Shown piece after piece: positions 1 to 8,400 of a DNA stretch of 9,655 nt (position 1 is the first letter of the stretch; each line of letters starts with the position of its first letter). The notes beneath the pieces were generated by a model that was given only the letters and a program-made list of their open reading frames with translations, searched no databases and was not told where the DNA came from. The position numbers and the translations under genes are program-made. This DNA comes from an uncultured Porphyromonadaceae bacterium. Lineage in GTDB: Bacteria > Bacteroidota > Bacteroidia > Bacteroidales > Muribaculaceae. Where the stretch lies: positions 1 through 9,655 of the forward strand of contig CAMWUZ010000048.1 of assembly GCA_947177595.1 (NCBI GenBank), given 5' to 3'.

Positions 1-27
1 AAATTAAACAATCTGAATCAAAATAAT

Positions 28-1749
28 ATGGATCAGAAGCCAATCATATATCAGCTTATTCCGAGATTATTCACAAACTATAACGCTGACTGTGTACCCG
101 GTGGCTCTATTTCACAAAATGGGTCAGGTAAACTTAACGGTATTAATAAGGAAGTCCTGAATTCGATTAAGGAACTTGGAGTTACGCACGTATGGTACAC
201 CGGAGTGCTTGAACATGCCCATTGCAGTGATTATATCGGATATGGTATTCCGAAAGATAATCCTCATGTGGTTAAAGGACTTGCAGGGTCACCTTACGCG
301 ATAAAGGACTATTACGATATTGATCCGGATATAGCGGAAAATGTTTCTGACAGGATAAAGGAATTTGAAAATCTTGTGGCTCGCACTCATGAAGCGGGCA
401 TGAAAGTGATTATTGATTTCGTGCCTAACCATGTGGCGCGCCAGTATCATTCTGATGCCGCCCCTGCAGAAGTTGAGGATTTCGGGACTAAGGATGATAA
501 TGGTTTAGGATTCAGTCCGAATAATAATTTCTATTATATTACCCGCCAGCTTTTTTCGCCGTCTGTTGATATGGGCTCGGGAAAAGATGCTTACGTTGAA
601 TTTCCCGCTAAAGCCACAGGTAATGATTGCTTCACGGCTTTTCCCGGTCAGTGTGATTGGTATGATACGGTGAAGCTCAATTATGGAGTGGATTACGCTA
701 ATTGGAGTCATCATTTTAGTCCGATACCTGATACATGGTATAAGATGTTGGATATTCTTCTGTATTGGGTATCCAAAGGTGTGGATGGTTTCAGATGTGA
801 TATGGCGCACATGGTGCCGATTGAGTTTTGGAATTGGGCTATTGGAGCAGTTAAACAGCATAATCCCCACGTTATTTTTATTGCCGAACTGTATGATACC
901 GGTATTTACCGGAATTTCATACACACCGGCGGGTTCGACTACCTGTATGACAAGGTGAATCTGTATGATACTCTCAGAGGTATTCAGACAGCCAATTATT
1001 CTGCGGCTCAGTTGACAGGGTGCTGGCAAACGGTTGAGGGTATAGGTGACAATATGCTCAATTTCCTCGAGAATCACGATGAGCAGAGATTTGGTTCCCG
1101 GTTCTATGCCGGAGATGCTGAAAAAGTGATACCGTCTCTTGTTGTAAGCTCTATGATTGGTTCAGGAGCTATGATGATATATATGGGACAGGAACTCGGA
1201 GAATCCGCAACAGATGCGGAAGGATACAGCGGACACGACGGTAGAACTACAATTTATGACTACTGGAGTATTGAAAGTCTTAGAAACTGGCTTAATAACG
1301 GCTCTCCGTCTGAAGAGAATCTGACAGACCGGCAGAAATGGTTGCGCAGTAAGTATGCGAGGATTCTCAGTCTATGCAATTCGGAGAAAGCTATTGCCAA
1401 GGGACGTTTCTTTGACCTGATGTATGTCAACTATGAGAATCCGACTCTTAATCCTCACAGGCAGTATGTGTTTATGAGAAATCTTGCGGATGAAACGATT
1501 ATCATTGCGGTAAACTTCAGCGATGATGCCTGTGACCTTAAAATCAACCTTCCTCAGCACGCTTTTGAGGTACTGCAGATACCTCAGGGTAAAGCTAAAA
1601 TGACCGAGCTTCTCACAAACCGTAAGGCGGTAAGGCATATAGCTGATTCTCATCCGTTTGAGATCTCTGTAGAGCCATGGGGAGCGGCGATTTGGAAAGT
1701 GAAGCACAAAAATATTTCTCCGGTCAAAGAAAAAAATGGGGACGTGTAA
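28..1749 (+). CDS. GH13 alpha-amylase family glycosidase, cytoplasmic
   Basis: A 573-residue glycoside hydrolase family 13 enzyme, expected to cleave or rearrange alpha-glucosidic bonds in starch- or glycogen-derived glucans. The four classical GH13 regions are visible: DFVPNH (130-135), GFRCDMAH (254-261, nucleophile D258), IAELYD (285-290, acid/base E287) and FLENHDE (346-352, H350 and D351 stabilising the transition state), so the catalytic triad is intact. The (beta/alpha)8 barrel runs from about residue 5 to 450, with a long domain B insertion at about 136-230. A C-terminal beta domain (about 475-560) follows. There is no signal peptide or lipobox, so I infer that it acts in the cytoplasm on imported or stored oligosaccharides. 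ATG at 28 is the first start codon in frame; only 27 upstream bases are present, so its promoter cannot be judged. Substrate and GH13 subfamily cannot be set by eye; cyclomaltodextrinase, maltogenic amylase or a transferase are all possible. Confidence 0.93.
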   Translation: MDQKPIIYQLIPRLFTNYNADCVPGGSISQNGSGKLNGINKEVLNSIKELGVTHVWYTGVLEHAHCSDYIGYGIPKDNPHVVKGLAGSPYAIKDYYDIDPDIAENVSDRIKEFENLVARTHEAGMKVIIDFVPNHVARQYHSDAAPAEVEDFGTKDDNGLGFSPNNNFYYITRQLFSPSVDMGSGKDAYVEFPAKATGNDCFTAFPGQCDWYDTVKLNYGVDYANWSHHFSPIPDTWYKMLDILLYWVSKGVDGFRCDMAHMVPIEFWNWAIGAVKQHNPHVIFIAELYDTGIYRNFIHTGGFDYLYDKVNLYDTLRGIQTANYSAAQLTGCWQTVEGIGDNMLNFLENHDEQRFGSRFYAGDAEKVIPSLVVSSMIGSGAMMIYMGQELGESATDAEGYSGHDGRTTIYDYWSIESLRNWLNNGSPSEENLTDRQKWLRSKYARILSLCNSEKAIAKGRFFDLMYVNYENPTLNPHRQYVFMRNLADETIIIAVNFSDDACDLKINLPQHAFEVLQIPQGKAKMTELLTNRKAVRHIADSHPFEISVEPWGAAIWKVKHKNISPVKEKNGDV

Positions 1750-1772
1750 TATCTACACCGGATTTTTTTAGA

Positions 1773-1780
1773 TAAATTTG
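1773..1780 (+). promoter_or_regulatory. Candidate -7 element of a prs promoter
   Basis: TAAATTTG matches the Bacteroidetes sigma-ABfr -7 consensus TAnnTTTG. It lies 30 bases before the prs start codon and in the 60-base gap after the glycosidase stop, and it would give a leader of about 23 bases. I find no convincing TTTG or TTG -33 element 19-21 bp upstream, so prs could also be read through from the glycosidase gene. Confidence 0.5.
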
Positions 1781-1809
1781 CAGAAAAATAACACATAAAA
1801 GTAGTTTTT

Positions 1810-2754
1810 ATGAACTCAGTGAATCATCCCATCAAGATTTTTGCGGGCACGAAGTCACGCTATATGGGAGAAGAAATTTGCAAGAACCTCGGTATGGAAC
1901 TCGGTCAGATGAATATTCAGCATTTTGCCGATGGAGAATTTGAGGTTTCTTTTGAAGAACCTATTCGTGGTTGTGAAGTTTACCTCGTGCAGTCAACTTT
2001 TCCTAATTCCGACAATCTTATGGAGCTTCTCCTGATGATTGATGCGGCGAAGAGAGCGTCGGCTCATAGTGTTATTGCCGTTATTCCATATTTCGGTTGG
2101 GCGCGTCAGGATAGAAAGGATAAGCCAAGAGTAAGTATTGCGGCAAAACTTGTTGCCGATCTTCTCAGTGCTGCCGGAGTAAACCGCGTCATCACTATGG
2201 ATCTCCATGCCGACCAGATTCAAGGTTTCTTCAATGTGCCTGTTGACCACCTCTATGCATCTTCGGTATTCATTCCCTATATAGAGAGTCTCAAATTGGA
2301 GAACATGGTTATCGCAACTCCTGATGTTGGTGGAGCAAAGAGAGCGAACTCTTATGCAAAATATCTTGATGTGCCTCTCGTGCTTTGCCATAAGCAGCGC
2401 GCAAAAGCAAATGTTGTCGAGTCAATGACTGTTATCGGTGACGTTAAAGATAAGAACGTGATTCTTATTGACGATATGGTTGATACCGCCGGCACTATTA
2501 CTAAGGCTGCCGACCTCATGATGGCAAACGGAGCAAAATCAGTGAGAGCTCTCGCATCTCACGCAATCATGAGTGATCCCGCAAGTGAGCGCGTTGATAA
2601 CTGCGCTATGACAGAGATGATTTTCACCAACTCCATTCCTTTTAATAAAGAGTGTAAGAAAGCGACTATACTCAGTGTCGCAAAGCTGATAGCTGATACT
2701 ATCCGTCGCATTCACAATCACGAATCAATATCAAGTCAATACATCTTCAAGTAA
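1810..2754 (+). CDS. prs: Ribose-phosphate pyrophosphokinase (PRPP synthase, class I)
   Basis: This enzyme transfers pyrophosphate from ATP to ribose 5-phosphate to make PRPP, the precursor of purine, pyrimidine and NAD nucleotides, histidine and tryptophan. The 314 residues match the usual class I length (about 315). Visible family motifs are the ATP-binding flexible loop YFGWARQDRKDKPR (94-107), the signature DLHADQIQGFF (131-141, catalytic-site H133), the GGAKRA segment (174-179), and the PRPP/ribose-phosphate loop LIDDMVDTAGTIT (219-231) with its acidic pair D221-D222. The protein has no export signal and is cytoplasmic. ATG at 1810 gives the normal N-terminus (IKIFAGTKSRYMGEEICKNLG, split across 8-28). 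The gene follows the GH13 gene by 60 bases and ends 18 bases before a strong stem-loop. No truncation or missing key residue is seen. It is a housekeeping gene, and the link to the glycosidase is probably positional only. Confidence 0.98.
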   Translation: MNSVNHPIKIFAGTKSRYMGEEICKNLGMELGQMNIQHFADGEFEVSFEEPIRGCEVYLVQSTFPNSDNLMELLLMIDAAKRASAHSVIAVIPYFGWARQDRKDKPRVSIAAKLVADLLSAAGVNRVITMDLHADQIQGFFNVPVDHLYASSVFIPYIESLKLENMVIATPDVGGAKRANSYAKYLDVPLVLCHKQRAKANVVESMTVIGDVKDKNVILIDDMVDTAGTITKAADLMMANGAKSVRALASHAIMSDPASERVDNCAMTEMIFTNSIPFNKECKKATILSVAKLIADTIRRIHNHESISSQYIFK

Positions 2755-2772
2755 GATACAATAAAAAATACA

Positions 2773-2816
2773 GATGCAAAAAGGTGGTGCCATTTTCGGC
2801 ACCACCTTTTTGCATC
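2773..2816. terminator. Bidirectional intrinsic terminator between convergent genes
   Basis: Left arm GATGCAAAAAGGTGGTGCC (2773-2791) and right arm GGCACCACCTTTTTGCATC (2798-2816) are perfect reverse complements (19 bp) around the 6-base loop ATTTTC. The core GGTGGTGCC/GGCACCACC is followed by five T on either strand, so it can end prs transcription on the plus strand and transcription from the esterase unit on the minus strand. The A/T tracts lie within the stem rather than after it, as is usual for a two-way terminator. Confidence 0.93.
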
Positions 2817-2879
2817 TTCTCTAATAAGGACGCTGATATGTCATCTATTGCTATCCTCGCTAACGCTGGTGTTCGGTTG

Positions 2880-2916
2880 GGGAGGTAAGGTCTTTAAAGT
2901 CCTTAATGATGCTCCC
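2880..2916. repeat. Imperfect palindromic intergenic element
   Basis: The centre AAGGTCTTTAAAGTCCTT (2887-2904) is palindromic apart from one mismatched base in each half. Flanking bases GGGAG (2880-2884) and CTCCC (2912-2916) are complementary and could extend the hairpin across internal loops of 2 and 7 bases. It lies in the 140-base space between the terminator and the esterase stop codon, in the 3' untranslated part of the minus-strand unit. There is no T-run, so it is a weak terminator candidate. It could be a dispersed intergenic repeat or a protein-binding palindrome. No second copy occurs in this window. The rest of 2817-2956 shows no gene. Confidence 0.4.
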
Positions 2917-2956
2917 GCTTGAATTTTACTTACAGGGAGGGGGAAAAATGGGGTGG

Positions 2957-3799
2957 TTATTTTTTACGTGCGGTTTTCCGCTTTTTTCTTGCAGCAGGTT
3001 GTTTTCGTGAGGTAAATTTGAGTCCCGAGTAGGCGCTCTGCATGATTTCGTTAGTGAGGTCAAAGGAAGGTGCTACTTCACGGTTCTCATCTTTGAGGGA
3101 GTGGCTGAATAGCCATTCGTAGATCTCAGGAAGGTAAAATATGCGTGCGGGTCGCGAATGATTCATGCCTTCCACTCGGTCATAAATAAGTCTGGGTGTA
3201 TCATTGTCTGCTGCTTTCATAGCGTTGACAACTTTGTCGCTTTGCGTCACACTCACCGCTCTGTCTGCTGTGCCGTGGATAATCCATAGCGGTACATCAT
3301 TTAATGCCGAGAGGTCGGGATGTGTGGCACCGCCACACATGGCAATTGCAGCAGCTATGAAATCCGGATATGCGGCGGCAAGGTCTATCGTGCCGAAGCC
3401 TCCCAAACTCATTCCGAGGACATAAACCCTATCATAGTCAATATTATGCCGGTCGCTCACCCAATCGAATATCCGCATTATCTTATCCGGATTCCATGTT
3501 CCTCCTGGATTCTGCGGGGCGATAACATAGGCATCAATATTTCTGCCTTTCTCTATGGCATCAATCGTACCGTAGCTTTTTACCTTCTCAAGATTGTTGC
3601 CGCAGATGCTCGCACCATGCAGAAATATTACGACCGGTTTTGGTTCCGCTTCTTCTTTTAGCGTGTTTTCAGGTGTATATAACCAGAAGTTGTATGATCC
3701 GGGCACAGAGTCGATGTAGGCGGTTATTTTTTGAGCATAACAAACCGGTGATACCGGAAGTATCAGCAGACAGAGGAGTATTTTAAACAAGTATTTCAA
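2957..3799 (-). CDS. Secreted alpha/beta-hydrolase (esterase/peptidase-like) with basic C-terminal tail
   Basis: A 280-residue exported serine hydrolase. Residues 1-22 form a Sec signal peptide (K2, K6, hydrophobic 7-19, probable cleavage C-Y-A|Q at 22/23). The alpha/beta-hydrolase core carries the oxyanion-hole motif FLHGA (59-63), nucleophile elbow GMSLGG (129-134, S131), acid D179 in GTADRAVS and base H214 in GMNHSR, so the Ser-Asp-His triad is complete. The layout resembles the prolyl-oligopeptidase/dienelactone-hydrolase/feruloyl-esterase-like secreted hydrolases ('predicted peptidase'). The substrate is unknown. The last 16 residues (265-280) are rich in Lys and Arg, which is unusual for this fold. 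The start is TTG at 3799-3797: the frame has a stop five codons upstream, no ATG or GTG in between, and the next Met is residue 108, past the signal peptide and oxyanion motif. That TTG overlaps the upstream lipoprotein stop (TTGA), which suggests translational coupling and co-transcription. Confidence 0.87.
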   Translation of the reverse strand: MKYLFKILLCLLILPVSPVCYAQKITAYIDSVPGSYNFWLYTPENTLKEEAEPKPVVIFLHGASICGNNLEKVKSYGTIDAIEKGRNIDAYVIAPQNPGGTWNPDKIMRIFDWVSDRHNIDYDRVYVLGMSLGGFGTIDLAAAYPDFIAAAIAMCGGATHPDLSALNDVPLWIIHGTADRAVSVTQSDKVVNAMKAADNDTPRLIYDRVEGMNHSRPARIFYLPEIYEWLFSHSLKDENREVAPSFDLTNEIMQSAYSGLKFTSRKQPAARKKRKTARKK

Positions 3800-5379
3800 T
3801 GGATTGACACTTTATAGATATATTTTCCTCGGGAACCGATTACAGCCGAATTACCTACTACGACAGGTGACGATTCAAAATTGCTACCCACTTTACGGGT
3901 TGTTATTATCTTTCCGGATATTCCGTTGATGAGGTAGAGATTCCCAGCCGTATCTCCCGTTAGAATAAACATCTCATTATTTTCGTTTATGTATCCAACG
4001 GGAGAAGACCAAGCATAGTAACGGAGTGGTAAAGAATATTCAATTTTTCCGTTAGAACGATTGAAAGCAATCAGTTCTCCATTCTGACCTTTGGTATTTC
4101 TCACACAGTTGGAAAAAATTAGATGAGAGCAATTGCCTTGTCCTGGTAGGGCAGACGCATAGAATCCTCCGTCAAAATGTTTCTCATAGATATTCACACG
4201 GTTCCCTTCAAGCGCGGTTTGCCAAATCCGTTCTCCGGTCAATGCATCAAGTTTAACGAAACGTGCTTCACCACTTTGTTGCAAATCAATCTCGCATCCT
4301 ACATAAATATATGGTTTACCATCCTCGATTTCGAGCACCGGGGTGGCATCAATATCATCTCCGAGTTTATATAGCCAAATCGGTTTGAGGTTATTTAGAT
4401 TGAGGGCTATAATATTTCCATGGCTATCGCAAGTGAATCCATAGTTTAGATAGACGCACATGGAGGATTCTATTCCGGGAGCAATCCCATTTATGCGATA
4501 ACGCAGTCTGGAATGTAAGGTGAGTTCTCCAGGGGCAACATTAAATTTATAAATCGTATTGTTTTCTCCTGGTCGAAAAAGAAATTGTCCTACACGAAGT
4601 GGAGATGAATCATAAGCGCTCCATCTACGCCATGATGTGTTATCTCTATCAAAAGTATGTGTTACCTGATGTTGATAAAGGTTGATTGTTACAGCTCCGA
4701 ATGGCTCGTGAGCCGGAACGCCATGACCAACATAGAGATTACCATTCATGGTTGGATCAAGAGAAGGGGTACCTTTTATCGGGTTGCCGACATTTATCGG
4801 AGTGCGTGATTCTTTACCTGATTCAAAGTTCAAGAAGTAGATTTCTCCGGAAAGTCCCCCCACAATTATTTCCTTTTTCCCAAATTCAGGTGTTAGGCTG
4901 CCGGATTGCCGGAATTTCTTAATACAACTGTCATCCCACTCGATATATAAGGGCTGTCCGGTCCAGCCGGTGCCTCCACCCCAAGTGCCGTAAGCCGTAC
5001 GGGTAGTATCAATTCCGGTTTCATATACCCAGTCAATAATTATTGTGTCTGGTGTTCCGGCAACTTTTCCTCCGAAATCTGCATTACGAAAAGTTCCCTT
5101 TCTGAATGTCAATGATCCAGGCAAGGTTGCATACATATCTCCGATATAATCAAGTGTGCCTTCCGCGGAATCGGCAAAAATGTCTATCTGATACTTAATT
5201 TCAGCAGCTGACCTGTAGGATGTGTCAGGCAGCATAACCCGTATCTCGGAAACTTGAGGAGAGATTGATGCATTCTCTTCCCGGGGAAGAGGATTTTCGC
5301 CAACTTTCTTATTGCCGCATCCTACTAATATGGTAGTAAGCGCAATCAGATATACAACCGATTTGATTGATAAAATCAT
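3796..5379 (-). CDS. PQQ-like beta-propeller lipoprotein
   Basis: With the start set at ATG 5379 the protein has 527 residues. Residues 1-20 are a lipoprotein signal peptide with lipobox L-V-G-C, lipidated at C21. The bases after the Cys (GNKKVGE) lack the acidic run typical of Bacteroidetes surface-export signals, so I infer a periplasm-facing anchor. An N-terminal beta-rich region (about 35-135) precedes PQQ/quinoprotein-like propeller blades from about 138 to the end. Blade-type strings are IIVGGLSGEIYFLNFESGK (171-189 region), CDSHGNIIALNLNN, RFVKLDALTGERIWQ, GELIAFNRSNGKIEY and LTGDTAGNLYLINGISGK. This fold is shared with BamB and PQQ dehydrogenases. I see no dehydrogenase evidence, so it is probably a binding or scaffold protein. 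Six cysteines remain after lipidation. A longer frame to TTG 5403 exists, but its first bases lie in the -7 promoter box, so that start would not be transcribed. It is first gene of a pair with the secreted hydrolase; biological role is not recognised. Confidence 0.85.
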   Translation of the reverse strand: MILSIKSVVYLIALTTILVGCGNKKVGENPLPREENASISPQVSEIRVMLPDTSYRSAAEIKYQIDIFADSAEGTLDYIGDMYATLPGSLTFRKGTFRNADFGGKVAGTPDTIIIDWVYETGIDTTRTAYGTWGGGTGWTGQPLYIEWDDSCIKKFRQSGSLTPEFGKKEIIVGGLSGEIYFLNFESGKESRTPINVGNPIKGTPSLDPTMNGNLYVGHGVPAHEPFGAVTINLYQHQVTHTFDRDNTSWRRWSAYDSSPLRVGQFLFRPGENNTIYKFNVAPGELTLHSRLRYRINGIAPGIESSMCVYLNYGFTCDSHGNIIALNLNNLKPIWLYKLGDDIDATPVLEIEDGKPYIYVGCEIDLQQSGEARFVKLDALTGERIWQTALEGNRVNIYEKHFDGGFYASALPGQGNCSHLIFSNCVRNTKGQNGELIAFNRSNGKIEYSLPLRYYAWSSPVGYINENNEMFILTGDTAGNLYLINGISGKIITTRKVGSNFESSPVVVGNSAVIGSRGKYIYKVSIH

Positions 5380-5400
5380 TATTAATGAGTTTTTGCGACG

Positions 5401-5431
5401 CAAAGATATCTCATTTTCAGTATATTTACAA
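5401..5431 (-). promoter_or_regulatory. Promoter of the lipoprotein/hydrolase unit
   Basis: Read on the minus strand, TTG (5431-5429), 20 bp, then TATCTTTG (5408-5401) fits the Bacteroidetes promoter TTTG/TTG-N19-21-TAnnTTTG. Transcription would begin near 5394, leaving a leader of about 15 bases before ATG 5379. This separates the pair from dnaE, whose stop codon lies about 35 bases upstream. No hairpin terminator is seen between dnaE and this promoter, so some read-through from dnaE is possible. Confidence 0.72.
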
Positions 5432-5466
5432 TAAATCAGAGGTGTATGATATTATTACGAGGTATA

Positions 5467-8400
5467 TTAAACGTTTTCTTCTACTTTTTCAAGTTTAAAT
5501 TGTATTCCCAAGTCGGAAATTGACTCTAATGTTTTTCTGTCAAGCGGCATAGAATATGGAGAGTCAAATCGTAGGAAACGGTTGGCGTTATTCTCAAAAA
5601 TTTTGATTGTCAAAGAGCCTTTTGAAACATTTTCAGCTATGTCATTCCTTACTAATTCAGAGAGGACATCCATTGTGGTGTTATTGATTTGTGGGAAATC
5701 AAGGGTCATAACAATACCTTTGACGAGCTTTCCGCGCAGATCATTAAGCAATCCGACTTTCGAGATTTTGAACAGTAGTCTATTGTCACGGTTCTTTGAA
5801 TACTTGCCCTTTATGTATAGTGCGGTGTTTGCAATGCAGTATTTTGAAAATTCATAATACGTATTGCCAAAAAGTGTTATTTCGGCAGTGCCTGACATAT
5901 CTTCAAGTTTCAGGATACCCATCATATCGCCCTTTGCTGTCTGTTTAGAAGTGAAATCCACAACGAATCCGCCATAAGTGTAATCCGTGTTTTCTGCCAC
6001 ATCCTCAGATTTGTAATCCTTCAGGGGAGTCATGGCATATGTAAGTTCTACATAATACGGGTCAAGCGGGTGGGCTGAGTGGTATATACCTACCAGTTCG
6101 CGCTCTTTTTGTAGCTTGAACGCATTAATCCAGGGTATTGCCGGGTTTATTGGAGGTCTGCCCGCCGAGGTAATTTCAACATCTTCTTCACCGAAAAGCG
6201 ACATTCCACGGTTTTGTTTGTCTGCTTGCAGCAATTGACCGTATTTAACGAGTGATTCAGCGAATGTTTCTCCTTTCGAGTTCTTTTCAAAAAAGTCCTC
6301 ACGGCGTAATTCATTCTGGAAGCAGTCAAATGCGCCGGCATAAGCAAGGGATTCAATTACTCTTCTGTTTACCGCGCCGAGATTCACTCTCTCTACAAAG
6401 TCGTAAATGGATTCAAATGGTCCGCCGGCATCTCTTGCAGTCAGAATAGCGTTTACAACATTCTCTCCAATGCCCTTGATTGCAGCAAGTCCGAATCGGA
6501 TGTCTCCATGAGAGTTCACACCGAATTCAAGGAAACTTTCATTCACACACGGACCCTTGATGTCGATGTGCATACGTTTGCATTCCTCCATGAAAACGGT
6601 GAGTTTACTAATATCGGATCTGTTCCGGGTCAAAACAGCCGCCATGTATTCGGCGGGATAATTCGCCTTAAGGTAAGCAGTCTGGAATGCAACCCAGCTA
6701 TAACAGGTAGCATGGCTTTTGTTAAAGGCGTATGATGCAAATTTTTTCCAGTCATTCCATATTTTTGAAAGTACTTCCGGATTATGACCGTTAGCCTGTC
6801 CTCCCTCCATGAATAGTTTCTCAAGCTCATTCATCTTGTCAATGAGCTTCTTACCCATTGCTTTTCGCAGGGTGTCACTCTGACCGCGGGTGAAGTTTGC
6901 CAGCAATCTTGACAGGAGCATGACCTGCTCCTGATATACGGTAACTCCGTAAGTGTCCTTGAGATATTTCTCCATTTCCGGAATATCATAGACAATAGGC
7001 TCCCGTCCATGCTTTCGTGCAATAAAGTCTGGGATATAGTCCATGGGCCCCGGGCGATATAGCGCATTCATCGCAATAAGATCTTCGAATGTGCTGGGCT
7101 GTAATTCGCGGAGATATTTCTGCATACCGGCACTTTCAAACTGGAATGTGCCGACTGTGTTTCCATCGCAATAAAGTTGGTAAGTAGCCTTGTCATCGAT
7201 AGGGATTGAGTCCATATCAATGTCAATATTCCTCGTGCGTTTTATGTTTGAGATCGCCTCCTTTATAATACTGAGGGTTTTAAGCCCCAGAAAGTCCATT
7301 TTAATGAGACCGGTTTCTTCAATAACCTTACCTTCGTATTGTGTAACAATGAATTTCTCTTTTGAATCTGAAGCCTTATCCACTGCAGTACTCACCGGTA
7401 CCCAGTCGGTGATATCGTCACGGCAGATGATAACGCCACAGGCATGGACGCCTGTGTTACGCACATTTCCTTCCAGTTCCTTAGCGTATCTGAGAGTTTC
7501 TACAACGAGAGGATTGGGGCTATGCAGCTCATTTTTGAAGTCAGGTACATATTCATAACAGTTTGCAAGAGTTGGGTCGAGTGCTTTGCCATTGACTTCC
7601 GGCATTCGGCGGGGAATCAATTTCGTTAGTCGGTCACTCTCGCTAAGAGGCAGTTGCTCAATTCGTGCGACATCTTTGATAGCACTTTTTGCCGCCATAG
7701 TGCCGTATGTGATGATGTGGGCAACTTTCTCCTCACCATATTTTTCTGTAACATAACGCAGTACATCAGCTCGACCGTCATCGTCAAAATCAATGTCAAT
7801 ATCCGGGAGTGATATACGGTCAGGGTTGAGGAACCTCTCAAAAAGCAGGTCATATTTAACGGGGTCTATCTGAGTGATTCCAAGGCAATAGGCAACGGCA
7901 CTTCCGGCGGCGGAACCACGACCGGGACCCACACTAACTCCAAGTTCGTGCCTTGCAACATTGATAAAGTCCTGCACTATAAGGAAGTATCCGGGGAATC
8001 CCATCGTCTTCATTATGTGTAATTCAAACTTGATTCTTTCTTCAAGCTCGTTAGTGAGTGGAGTGCCATATCTGCGTGCGGCTCCTTCATAGGCTAGTTT
8101 GGCGAGATAATCCGCTTCTAATTTGATACGATATAGTTTGTCATATCCTCCAAGTTTTTCAATCTTTTCCTCAGCCTTTTCCTGGGAAAGTACCACATTG
8201 CCGTTTTCATCGCGTGTGAATTCATCAAACAGTTGTTGCTCGGTAATTCTTTCGCGATATTGTTCTTCTGTACCAAATTCTTCGGGGATATTGAAGAATG
8301 GCATGATAGGACCATGATCAATGGAGTAGTTTTCTATTTTGCCAAGAATCTCCAAGGTGTTTTCAAGTGATTCTGGAATGTCACCGAAGATTACATTCAT

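Noticed and set aside
505..1077. 190-codon minus-strand frame opposite the GH13 gene
   Set aside because: The plus-strand frame carries all GH13 motifs. The opposite frame has no recognisable domain and is a shadow.
2838..2888. 16-codon plus-strand frame (MSSIAILANAGVRLGR) after the terminator
   Set aside because: It is too short to judge, lies beyond a strong terminator with no promoter of its own, and overlaps the palindromic element.
2857..2925. Minus-strand reading ...SGSIIKDFKDLTSPTEHQR as a remnant gene
   Set aside because: There is no start codon and stops lie close on both sides; the string arises from the palindrome, though it is worth a repeat search.
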